Shown: piece by piece, positions 1 through 5,791 of the stretch
Position numbering within the stretch: the stretch's first letter is position 1
Layout: each line of letters begins with the position of its first letter
Source: CAYXGZ01 sp964464755
Lineage (GTDB): Bacteria; Planctomycetota; MHYJ01; JACPRB01
NCBI GenBank assembly: GCA_964464755.1
Contig: CAYXGZ010000095.1
Coordinates: forward strand, 1-7,263
Direction: 5' to 3'
DNA length: 7,263 bases
Made by a program: the position numbers and the translations under genes
The notes under the pieces: model-generated
Seen by the model: the letters and a program-made list of their open reading frames with translations, nothing else
The model's database searches: none
Told to the model about the DNA's origin: nothing

Positions 1-1
1 G

Positions 2-472
2 GCGCAGACCGACCGCTTCCTCTTCAAGATCCAGCTCGGGTACCCCTCGCCCGAGCAGGAGGAGCAGATCCTCCGGCTCTACCACGAGGGCAAGTCGCCG
101 CACGACGTGGAGAGCTCCGGCGTGGCCCCCGTCGTCTCCGCCGCCCAGGTCCTCGGCGCGAAGGCCGAGATCGACCGCGTCACGGCCAGCGACGGCCTGA
201 TCTCCTACGTGCGCCGCGTCGTCGCCGCCACCCGCGAGTCCGGCGACGTGCTCCTGGGCTGCGGGCCCCGCGCCGGCATCTCGCTGCTCCTCGCCGCGAA
301 GGCCGTCGCCGCGATCGGCGGCCGCGCCTTCATCACGCCCGACGACGTCAAGGAGGCCGCCCTCCCCGTGCTGCGGCACCGCCTCATCCTCAACCCCGAG
401 GCGGAGGTCGAGGGGCTGAAGACGGACGACCTGCTGCGCCGGCTCCTGGCGAAGGTGGAGGTCCCGAGGTGA
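2..472 (+). CDS. MoxR-family AAA+ ATPase, C-terminal half (5' end outside window)
   Basis: The frame is open from the left edge and gives 156 residues before the stop. It begins in the second half of the AAA+ module with AQTDRFLFKIQLGYPSPEQE, the MoxR signature around the arginine finger (DRF) followed by the Y-P-S turn. The sensor 2 segment, GCGPRAGISLLLAAKA, lies about residues 83-98 of the visible part, and the helical lid ends with the family's RHRL motif. Walker A and B motifs must lie upstream; full-length MoxR proteins are usually about 320-330 residues. MoxR ATPases act as chaperone-like machines that assemble or activate partner proteins, often vWA-type proteins encoded next door, which is the case here. 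The stop overlaps the next start by 4 bases. No upstream promoter can be seen. The family assignment is secure; the client is unknown. Confidence 0.93.
   Translation, partial: AQTDRFLFKIQLGYPSPEQEEQILRLYHEGKSPHDVESSGVAPVVSAAQVLGAKAEIDRVTASDGLISYVRRVVAATRESGDVLLGCGPRAGISLLLAAKAVAAIGGRAFITPDDVKEAALPVLRHRLILNPEAEVEGLKTDDLLRRLLAKVEVPR
457..461 (+). promoter_or_regulatory. Shine-Dalgarno site for the DUF58 gene
   Basis: GGAGG lies 7 bases before the GTG at 469, inside the end of the MoxR gene. This near-ideal site and spacing support the GTG at 469 as the start and the GTGA overlap as real. Confidence 0.7.
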
Positions 473-1779
473 TCCCCTCGACGCGCTTCCTCGTCCTCCT
501 CGCCCTCGGGCTCGTGCCGGCCGCGGCCGCGCGCTGGTGGGCCCCCCTCGGCCCGGTCGCCGCCGCCTGGGACGGGGCGCTGCTCCTGCTGCTCGCGCTC
601 GACGCGTCCCGCGGCGCCCGCCGCGACTGGATCGCCGTGGAGCGCGTCCTGCCCGCCCGCCTCTGCGTGGGCGTCGAGAACGTCGTGACCCTGCAGGTCC
701 GGAGCTTCGCCCCGGTGCCGCTGCGCGTGGACCTCGTCGACGGGTGGACGGCGGACTTCGACGTCGCGCCCGCGGAGCGCGCCGCCGTGCTGCCCGCGTG
801 GGGCCGGGCCGAGCTCGTGTTCCGCGTCGTCCCCCGCTCCCGCGGCGAGTTCCCCCTGCGGCCCGTCCACGTCCGGCTCCGCTCGCGGCTCGGGCTCTGC
901 CGCCGCCGCGTCGAGGCCGGCGAACCCGGCTCGGTCCGCGTCCACCCCGACCTGCGCGCCCTGCGGCGCTGGGAGCTGCTCTCGCGCCGGCGCCTGCTGC
1001 AGACCCAGGGCTACCGCGCCGTGCGGCGCATCGGAGACGGCCGCGAGTTCGACCAGCTCCGCGAGTACTCGCCGGACGACGACTTCCGCTCCATCGACTG
1101 GAAGGCGACGGCCCGGCGGGCCCGCCCGATCACGCGCGTCTTCGACACCGAGCGCGGCCAGAACGTCCTGATCCTGATCGACGCCGGGCGCCTGATGGGC
1201 GCCTCGTCGGGCGGGATCACGAAGCTCGATCACGCCGTGAACGCCGCGCTGATGCTCGGCCACGTCGCGACGCGCCACCACGACCGGGTCGGGCTGGTCG
1301 TGTTCTCCGGCGACGTGGAGCGCGTGGCCCTGCCCCGGCCGGGCCGGGGCGCGATGACGCGGCTGATGGACGCCGTCGCGGACCTGCGGCCGCGCCCGAC
1401 CTTCTCGAACTACCGGGCCGCCGTCGAGACGGTCGCCCTCCGGATGCGGCGGCGCTCGCTCGTCGTGCTCTTCACGGACATCTCGGACCCGGACTCGGCG
1501 CGCGACCTGACGCGCTACGTCCCGCTGCTCCGGCCCGCCCACCTCCCGGTCTGCGTGGCGTTCCGGGACCCGGGCGTGGACCGCCTCGCGCAGGAGCCGC
1601 CCGCGACCCGCGAGGCGATGTACGACCACGCGGCGGCCATCGAGCTGGTCCAGGAATGGAGGGGCCTCCTCGGCCGCTTGCGGAAGGACGGCGTGGCGAT
1701 CGTGGACGTCGCGCCCGAGGAGGCGGCGGTGGCGGCGGTGAACAAGTTCCTCGAGCTCAAGAAGCGGCAGGCGATCTGA
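469..1779 (+). CDS. DUF58 (vWA-like) membrane-anchored protein
   Basis: The protein has 436 residues. Two hydrophobic segments (about 7-22 and 25-45) anchor it in the inner membrane. A beta-rich region follows (about 55-140), and then the DUF58 signature at residues 190-221: a GDGREFDQLREY stretch, SPDDDFRSIDWKATAR and the arginine-rich continuation. The C-terminal part resembles a von Willebrand A fold. LILIDAGRLM (235-243) sits at the first MIDAS position and FTDISD (335-340) at a later one. The MIDAS serines are replaced, giving D-A-G-R-L instead of D-x-S-x-S, a form I recall in other DUF58 members. DUF58 proteins are the usual operon partner of MoxR ATPases and are probably their substrate or adaptor; the exact function is not established. 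The gene starts with GTG, overlaps moxR by 4 bases and overlaps spoIIM by one base (TGATG). Confidence in the family is high. Confidence 0.93.
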   Translation: MIPSTRFLVLLALGLVPAAAARWWAPLGPVAAAWDGALLLLLALDASRGARRDWIAVERVLPARLCVGVENVVTLQVRSFAPVPLRVDLVDGWTADFDVAPAERAAVLPAWGRAELVFRVVPRSRGEFPLRPVHVRLRSRLGLCRRRVEAGEPGSVRVHPDLRALRRWELLSRRRLLQTQGYRAVRRIGDGREFDQLREYSPDDDFRSIDWKATARRARPITRVFDTERGQNVLILIDAGRLMGASSGGITKLDHAVNAALMLGHVATRHHDRVGLVVFSGDVERVALPRPGRGAMTRLMDAVADLRPRPTFSNYRAAVETVALRMRRRSLVVLFTDISDPDSARDLTRYVPLLRPAHLPVCVAFRDPGVDRLAQEPPATREAMYDHAAAIELVQEWRGLLGRLRKDGVAIVDVAPEEAAVAAVNKFLELKKRQAI

Positions 1780-2759
1780 TGGGCGATCTCGAGCGCTTCA
1801 CGGGGTCCCGCCAGGCGGACTGGGTCCGCCTCGAGCGCGGGCTCGCGCGGGTCGAGAGATCCGGGCTGGACTCGCTGCCGGCGACGGAGCTTCGCGACCT
1901 GGGCGCGCTGTACCGCCGCGCGTCGGCGGACCTGGTCTACGCGGAGTCGATCCTCCAGAACGCGGAGCTGGCGGCGTACCTCAACCGCCTCGTGGCGGGC
2001 GCGTACGGGGTCATCTACCAGCGCTCGCGCTTCTCGTGGGCGGCGGTCGCGGACTTCTTCGCGCGCACGTATCCCCGCCTGGTGCGGGCCCGGTCGCGGG
2101 CCGTGGCCGCCTCGACGCTGCTCTTCCTGGCCGGGATGGCGGGGACGGGGGCGGTGGTGCTGGCGGACCGCGAGGCCTTCTACCACGCGGTGCCCTCGGA
2201 CTACTGGCGGGTCTACGGGGAGAAGCCCGCGGACCTGCGGGCGGAGCGCTTCGGCCGGACGATCCCGCCGGACCGGGCCGCCGCGTTCTCCGCGCAGATC
2301 TTCACGAACAACATCCGGGTCTGCCTCATGGCGTTCGCGCTGGGCATCGCGTTCGGGATCCCGACGGCGATCTCGATCTTCTTCAACGGGGCGCTGCTCG
2401 GGGCGATCGCGGCGAACTTCCACCGCTTCGGGATGGACCTGGAGTTCTGGGGGCTGATCGTGCCGCACGGGGGCGTGGAGATCTCGTGCATCTTCATCGC
2501 CGGGGGCGCGGGCTTCGCACTCGGCGGCGCGCTCCTGCGGCCCGGGCGGCGCTCCCGCGGCGAGGCGGCGAAGGACGCGGGGCGGGAGGCGATGCTCCTG
2601 GCGCTGGGCACGGCGCCCTTCCTCGTGCTCGCGGGCCTCATCGAGGGCCTGGTGACGCCGGCCGCGGCGATCGGCCCCTGGCCGAAGATCGCGATCGGCG
2701 CGGTGACGGGCGCGGGCTTCTGGGCCTACCTGCTGCTCGCGGGGAGGCGGCGTGCGTGA
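1779..2759 (+). CDS. SpoIIM-family (stage II sporulation protein M-like) integral membrane protein
   Basis: The ATG at 1779 gives 326 residues. The same frame stays open upstream to 537, but that part is Arg/Pro/Gly-rich noise antagonistic to the DUF58 reading. Residues 1-105 are a charged helical cytoplasmic region containing LGALYRRASADLVYAES, typical of the non-sporulating SpoIIM-like family. Hydrophobic helices follow at about 107-128, 180-215, 222-252, 271-295 and 303-321. Family landmarks are IFTNNIRV (174-181), FFNGALLGAI (201-210), PHGGVEIS (229-236) with the Gly-rich IAGGAGF (240-246), and LIEGLVTP (287-293). In Bacillus, SpoIIM belongs to the SpoIIDMP machine that remodels the septal wall. 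There is no sporulation context here, so a role in envelope assembly with the MoxR/DUF58 pair is inference. The stop overlaps the RDD gene by 8 bases. No strong Shine-Dalgarno is visible, so coupling to DUF58 translation is likely. Confidence 0.9.
   Translation: MGDLERFTGSRQADWVRLERGLARVERSGLDSLPATELRDLGALYRRASADLVYAESILQNAELAAYLNRLVAGAYGVIYQRSRFSWAAVADFFARTYPRLVRARSRAVAASTLLFLAGMAGTGAVVLADREAFYHAVPSDYWRVYGEKPADLRAERFGRTIPPDRAAAFSAQIFTNNIRVCLMAFALGIAFGIPTAISIFFNGALLGAIAANFHRFGMDLEFWGLIVPHGGVEISCIFIAGGAGFALGGALLRPGRRSRGEAAKDAGREAMLLALGTAPFLVLAGLIEGLVTPAAAIGPWPKIAIGAVTGAGFWAYLLLAGRRRA
2743..2747 (+). promoter_or_regulatory. Possible Shine-Dalgarno site for the RDD gene
   Basis: GGAGG within GGGGAGG lies 4 bases before the GTG at 2752. 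The spacing is short, but it supports this GTG over later starts, and the next ATG would delete the first conserved RDD residues. Confidence 0.45.
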
Positions 2760-3540
2760 ACCGGACTGGGCGGAGAGGACCGTGGCGGTCGTGACGCCGG
2801 AGAACGTGGAGTTCCGCTTCGAGCTGGCGGGGCTGGGCCACCGGGTCGCGGCGTGGACGGTGGACCTCGGCATCATGGTCGTCGCGGGCGGCGTCCTGGC
2901 CCTGGTGGGAGGGCTGCTGTCGATCGCGGCGGGCGGGTTCGGCGCGGCGCTCGGCATCGTGCTGTTCAACGTCGTCTGGTTCGGGTATTTCTGGATCCTC
3001 GAGGCGGCCTGGAACGGGCGAACGGTGGGCAAGCGGATCGTCGGGATCCGCGTCATCGACCGGCGCGGCTTCCGGATCACCTGGGTGCAATCGGGGGTGC
3101 GAAACCTCGTGCGGATGGTCGACTCGTTCCCCATGTTCTACCTGGTCGGCGCGGCCGCGTCGCTCTTCCACCGGGAGGGCCTGCGCCTCGGCGACGTCGC
3201 GGCGGGGACCGTCGTCGTGAAGGTGCCCTCGTCGCTCGCGCCGGCGGCCAACCTGGCGCCCGCGGACCGCGTCGAGGCGATGGAGCGCGACTTCGCGGTG
3301 GCGGAGCGGGTGCGGCGCCGGCTGAAGACCCCGGAGCGGGACCTGCTCGGCGCGCTGGCGCTGCGGAGGGACCGGATGGAGGAGACGGCGCGGCACGCCA
3401 TCTTCGAGGCGGCCGCGGCGAAGTACTCCGACCTGCTCGACCTGCACCGCCCGCCCCACTTGAGCGCGGAGCGCTTCGTGCTGACGCTCGCCTCGCTGGC
3501 CTGGTCGCGCGAGGAGAAGCCGTTCCGGGGGGCCGCGTGA
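2752..3540 (+). CDS. RDD-family membrane protein with C-terminal helical extension
   Basis: The GTG start gives 262 residues. The N-terminal part is a soluble beta strand (VAVVTPENVEFRFELAG) followed by an RDD domain at about 24-157. The defining Arg31 and Asp38 lie in GHRVAAWTVDLG at the start of the first membrane helix. The second helix is at about 63-84, followed by the conserved NGRTVGKRIVGIRV loop (88-101), a third hydrophobic segment near 124-139, and the closing RLGDVAAGTVVV with Asp148. RDD proteins are small membrane proteins, some proposed as transporters, and members beside SpoIIM genes are common; the function of this type is unknown. Residues 160-262 form an extra, highly charged, probably helical cytoplasmic region that is not part of the RDD domain. 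The stop overlaps the next gene by 4 bases (GTGA). Confidence 0.9.
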   Translation: MREPDWAERTVAVVTPENVEFRFELAGLGHRVAAWTVDLGIMVVAGGVLALVGGLLSIAAGGFGAALGIVLFNVVWFGYFWILEAAWNGRTVGKRIVGIRVIDRRGFRITWVQSGVRNLVRMVDSFPMFYLVGAAASLFHREGLRLGDVAAGTVVVKVPSSLAPAANLAPADRVEAMERDFAVAERVRRRLKTPERDLLGALALRRDRMEETARHAIFEAAAAKYSDLLDLHRPPHLSAERFVLTLASLAWSREEKPFRGAA

Positions 3541-3941
3541 GCGACTGCACCCGGCACCCGGGCGTCCCGGCGGCGCTGGACTGCGACCACTGCCGCCGGC
3601 CGTACTGCCCCAACTGCGTCGTGCGCTTCCGCGGCCGCACGGCCTGCGCGGGCTGCAAGACGCGCGAGTCGGGCCGGGAACAGATCCGCGAGCGCTTCCA
3701 CGCGCCGGCCGACGCCCTGGCCTGGTCGATGGTCGGGTTCTTCTGCTGCTTCCTGCTGCAGATCGTGACGATCATCCGCGCCGCGAGGGCGCTGAAGGAG
3801 ATCAAGCGGGACCCGCAGCTCCCGGGCAAGGGCCTGGCGATCACCGCGCTGGTCATCGGGATCGTGATGCTGGCGCTGCCCCTGGCGTTCGTCCTCCTTT
3901 TCCTTGGCATGGGCGTGTTCGCCGGGATGATGTCGCGATGA
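3537..3941 (+). CDS. B-box-like zinc-finger membrane protein (first of two paralogs)
   Basis: The protein has 134 residues and a GTG start overlapping the RDD stop by 4 bases. Residues 4-40 carry eight probable zinc ligands: C4, H7, C16, C19, C24, C27, C37 and C40, spaced as C-x2-H-P-G-x-P-A then three CxxC pairs. This resembles a B-box-type zinc finger. A charged linker (41-58) leads to two hydrophobic segments (about 62-82 and 99-129) joined by a cytoplasmic loop with the basic stretch LKEIKRDPQLPGKGLAI. That layout resembles the DUF4190-type membrane module. There is no signal peptide, so the finger should face the cytoplasm. The next gene in the operon encodes a paralog whose cysteines align without a gap. 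A role as a protein-interaction adaptor for the MoxR/DUF58/SpoIIM/RDD group is inferred only from linkage. No gene name is recognised. Confidence 0.8.
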   Translation: MSDCTRHPGVPAALDCDHCRRPYCPNCVVRFRGRTACAGCKTRESGREQIRERFHAPADALAWSMVGFFCCFLLQIVTIIRAARALKEIKRDPQLPGKGLAITALVIGIVMLALPLAFVLLFLGMGVFAGMMSR

Positions 3942-4534
3942 GCACCGGGACCTGCGCGGTCTGCGGGACGGGCTGGGAGGCGGAGCCCGGGACCCGGCTG
4001 ACCTGCCTGTCGTGCGGGACGGAGATCGCCGTGCCCCCGGCCGGGGAACCCACGCTGGCCGCCGCACTCGCCGCCGCGCCGCCCCCGGTGGAGGGAGCCG
4101 CCTGCGCCGTGCACCCGGGCATGCCCGCCACGAAGCCTTGCCCCCGCTGCGGGGACTACCTCTGCGAGACCTGCGAGACCCGGGCCGACGGCCGGACCTG
4201 GTGCGTGACCTGCTACGAGCACAAGTTCGACCAGGGGGAGTTCGCGTGCTCGAAGGAGGGCTTCGTCCTCCCGCGCTACAGCATGTGGATGGGCATCGTC
4301 TCGATCTTCACGTTCTGGGCCTGGTGCTCGGTGATCCCGCTGGCGGCGACGGCGTTCACGCTGGGGGTGATCTCGATCCAGAAGATCCGGCGGCGCCCCG
4401 CCCTCCAGGGGCGGAAGCAGGCGATCGCGGGGATGGTCACCTCGGGGATCGCCTTCGCGGCCTGCGTGGGCTACATCGCCTTCCAGGTCTGGCTGATGGC
4501 GCGGATGCGGGAGCGGCCCGGCTCGATCGACTGA
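3938..4534 (+). CDS. Zinc-ribbon plus B-box-like membrane protein (second paralog)
   Basis: The protein has 198 residues and its ATG overlaps the previous stop (ATGA). It has an N-terminal zinc-ribbon candidate with C6/C9 and C23/C26, then an Ala/Pro-rich linker (31-54). Residues 56-92 form a B-box-like finger (C56, H59, C68, C71, C76, C79, C89, C92) with exactly the same spacing as the upstream protein. Two hydrophobic segments follow (about 115-146 and 162-187), separated by the basic loop IQKIRRRPALQGRKQAI, again as in the neighbour. The pair therefore looks like a tandem duplication in which the second copy gained, or the first lost, the ribbon. It is the last gene of the operon, and its TGA directly abuts the stop of the convergent miaE. 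Function unknown; zinc binding is inferred from the cysteine pattern. Confidence 0.8.
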   Translation: MSTGTCAVCGTGWEAEPGTRLTCLSCGTEIAVPPAGEPTLAAALAAAPPPVEGAACAVHPGMPATKPCPRCGDYLCETCETRADGRTWCVTCYEHKFDQGEFACSKEGFVLPRYSMWMGIVSIFTFWAWCSVIPLAATAFTLGVISIQKIRRRPALQGRKQAIAGMVTSGIAFAACVGYIAFQVWLMARMRERPGSID

Positions 4535-5110
4535 TCAGTGGATCCGGCTCTCGAACGGCAGCTCCCGGACCAGCTTCCCCTCGAACCTCGCCATCTCGCG
4601 GACCCGGCGCGCGGACTCCGGGGCGCCGACGACCGCCGTCGCGTGGTCGAGGAAGAGCTCGAAGTGCTTCGCCTCGGCGGCCGCCAGTTCGCGCCAGAAC
4701 GCGCGGAGCCGGGCCTCGACGGGCGCCTCGGCGAGGAGGCGGAAGCGCTCGCAGGACCGGGCCTCCACGAAGGCGGAGACGACGAGCATGTCGGCGAGGT
4801 CGGAGCTCCCCAGTTCCCGGAGCCGGCGCACGTAGCGGTCGCCCCGGATCCGGCCGATGGAACCGCCGCGCTCCCGGAGGAGCGCGTGGACGCGCTCGAA
4901 GTGGCGGAGTTCCTCGTGGGCGAGGGCCGCGAGGGGCCGCACGAGGCCGCTGCGGTCGCCGAACTTGGCGACGAGGCTGAGGGCCATCGAGGCGGCCTTG
5001 AGCTCGCAATGGGCGTGGTCGGAAAGGAGCGCGTCGAGGTCGCGCACGGCGGCCTCCGCCCAGCCGGCGGGCGTGGGGACGGCGAGGGGGAGGCCCGCGA
5101 TGGAGTCCAT
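4535..5110 (-). CDS. miaE: tRNA-(ms2io6A)-hydroxylase, MiaE family
   Basis: The protein has 191 residues and is a ferritin-like four-helix diiron enzyme. MiaE uses O2 to hydroxylate the isopentenyl group of 2-methylthio-N6-isopentenyladenosine at position 37 of tRNAs reading U-initial codons. Probable iron ligands are visible in order: E36 in SDHAHCELKAAS, E67-L-R-H70 in the AHEELRHFE motif, E116 in FVEARSCERF, and E146-A-K-H149 followed by FELF. The DHAHCELKAA and EARSCERFRLLA blocks are strongly characteristic of MiaE. The length fits the shorter members of the family. The ATG at 5110 has no Shine-Dalgarno upstream. MiaE needs tRNAs already modified by MiaA and MiaB, and neither gene is in this window. 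The gene converges on the zinc-finger operon with no intergenic base. The assignment is confident. Confidence 0.93.
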   Translation of the reverse strand: MDSIAGLPLAVPTPAGWAEAAVRDLDALLSDHAHCELKAASMALSLVAKFGDRSGLVRPLAALAHEELRHFERVHALLRERGGSIGRIRGDRYVRRLRELGSSDLADMLVVSAFVEARSCERFRLLAEAPVEARLRAFWRELAAAEAKHFELFLDHATAVVGAPESARRVREMARFEGKLVRELPFESRIH

Positions 5111-5124
5111 GGAGCGGGATGGTA

Positions 5125-5144
5125 CCCCGGGGGCCCGGCCGGGG
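5125..5144. other. GC-rich hairpin in the miaE leader
   Basis: CCCCGG (5125-5130) and CCGGGG (5139-5144) are perfect inverted arms around an 8-base loop. In the miaE direction this lies in the untranslated leader, 14 bases before the ATG. In the + direction it is followed after 5 bases by a T/A-rich tract (5150-5163), so it could also act as a weak terminator for + strand read-through. Neither role is proven. Confidence 0.4.
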
Positions 5145-5152
5145 CGCGCTTT

Positions 5153-5158
5153 AATATA
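5153..5158 (-). promoter_or_regulatory. Possible -10 element for miaE
   Basis: The AT-rich island at 5150-5165 is striking in this sequence. On the - strand it reads TATATT at 5158-5153, a good -10 match that would place the RNA start near 5146 and give a leader of about 36 bases. No convincing -35 hexamer lies 16-18 bases upstream, so this is tentative. Confidence 0.35.
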
Positions 5159-5207
5159 TTTTTAACCTGTTCTGAGCGGATTCGACGTGACCCCCGCGCC
5201 CGGCTCT

Positions 5208-5213
5208 TATACT
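5208..5213 (+). promoter_or_regulatory. -10 element for the hemerythrin-like gene
   Basis: TATACT lies 10 bases before the ATG at 5224. Upstream, TTCGAC (5181-5186) is a poor -35 with an overlong 21-base spacer. If the -10 is used, the RNA would start near 5220, leaving only a few bases before the start codon. No Shine-Dalgarno is present between them. Confidence 0.45.
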
Positions 5214-5223
5214 ATGGGTCCAG

Positions 5224-5709
5224 ATGAGCCGATCCCTCGACCTGATCCGCGCCGACCTGGCGGAGGCGTCCGCCGCGGCGGACCGTCTCGAGACCTCGCT
5301 GGCCCCCCTCCGGCTGGACCTGCTGCGGCAGGCGATCCTGGACCTGGACAAGAAGCTGAAGAAGGTCCGGACGCGGGAGGAGCGGATCCTCTACCCGGTG
5401 CTGCTCGACCGCTCTCCGCTGATCGCGGTGGTGATCGGGGCCCTGGTGCGGGAGCACGAGACGGAGCGGGAGGCGGTGGCCTCGGCGCGGAGCTTCCTGC
5501 AGGTCTCGTCGGGCGACACGGTGAACCTGGTCCCGCTGGTGGAGGTCTGCCGGCAGCTCGTGCGGACGGTCCGCGAGCTGCACCGGAAGAAGGAGCAGAT
5601 GATCCACAAGGACGCGGCCGCGCTGCTGGGCCCCGCGGAGGACGCGGAGCTCGCCGAGCGGATGGCGCAACAGTCGCCCGAGGACACCCGTCTCCTGCCG
5701 CGCTCCTGA
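5224..5709 (+). CDS. Small helical protein, probably a degenerate hemerythrin-like (HHE) domain
   Basis: The protein has 161 residues, nearly all predicted helical, with no membrane segment or signal peptide. The arrangement fits an HHE four-helix bundle: LRTREERILYP-like text at about 45-58 (here LKKVRTREERILYP), then VREHETER (75-82), and finally RELHRKKEQMIH (117-128), which resembles the closing H-x3-E helix. Expected metal ligands are only partly present: E52/E53, H78, H120 and E124 are there, but the first-helix histidine is missing and Val48 occupies the place of the second-helix histidine. It may bind one metal, or none, and could serve as a structural or sensing bundle. The ATG at 5224 lacks a Shine-Dalgarno and sits just after a TATACT box. 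It stands alone between divergent miaE and a tRNA gene. A generic PhoU-like or coiled bundle is the alternative. Confidence 0.6.
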   Translation: MSRSLDLIRADLAEASAAADRLETSLAPLRLDLLRQAILDLDKKLKKVRTREERILYPVLLDRSPLIAVVIGALVREHETEREAVASARSFLQVSSGDTVNLVPLVEVCRQLVRTVRELHRKKEQMIHKDAAALLGPAEDAELAERMAQQSPEDTRLLPRS

Positions 5710-5711
5710 CC

Positions 5712-5730
5712 GAGGGTTGCAAAAGCCCTC
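5712..5730 (+). terminator. Weak hairpin after the hemerythrin-like gene
   Basis: GAGGG (5712-5716) pairs with CCCTC (5726-5730), extendable by a T-G and a T-A pair, leaving a 5-base loop. It begins 3 bases after the TGA. No T-run follows, so an intrinsic terminator is uncertain. The tRNA promoter's -35 lies in its loop. Confidence 0.3.
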
Positions 5731-5745
5731 CGGCCTTCCTAGACT
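5717..5745 (+). promoter_or_regulatory. Sigma70-type promoter of the tRNA-Arg gene
   Basis: TTGCAA (5717-5722) and TAGACT (5740-5745) are separated by exactly 17 bases. This is the best promoter match in the window. The RNA would start near 5752, about 40 bases before the mature tRNA. The bases just after the -10 are C-rich (ATCCCC), a feature linked to stringent control of stable-RNA promoters in other bacteria. Confidence 0.65.
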
Positions 5746-5791
5746 ATCCCCTCGCGAGTCCCCCCTGGACCCGGTGCCTTCGCTGGCACGT

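Noticed and set aside
1720..1742. GCGGCGGTG tandem repeat at the end of the DUF58 gene
   Set aside because: It encodes a short Ala-Ala-Val repeat in a helix; two copies of a simple GC-rich unit are expected at this composition.
537..1778. Upstream extension of the SpoIIM frame to 740 residues
   Set aside because: The added part is Arg/Pro/Gly/Ala-rich, with no domain, and lies fully over the well-supported DUF58 gene. The family N-terminus begins at the ATG at 1779.
2..1779. MoxR plus vWA-like pair as an anti-phage defence system
   Set aside because: Some MoxR-vWA sets occur in defence, but no nuclease, protease, toxin or other effector is present, and the SpoIIM/RDD neighbours point to an envelope housekeeping role.
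205..3459. Long - strand open frames opposite the operon
   Set aside because: They are composition artefacts of high GC at third positions: Arg/Pro/His-rich, with no recognisable motif, opposite conserved genes.
4012..5009. Open frames on both strands spanning the second zinc-finger gene and miaE
   Set aside because: They are repetitive Arg/Gly/Pro-rich translations that overlap two genes with clear family motifs.
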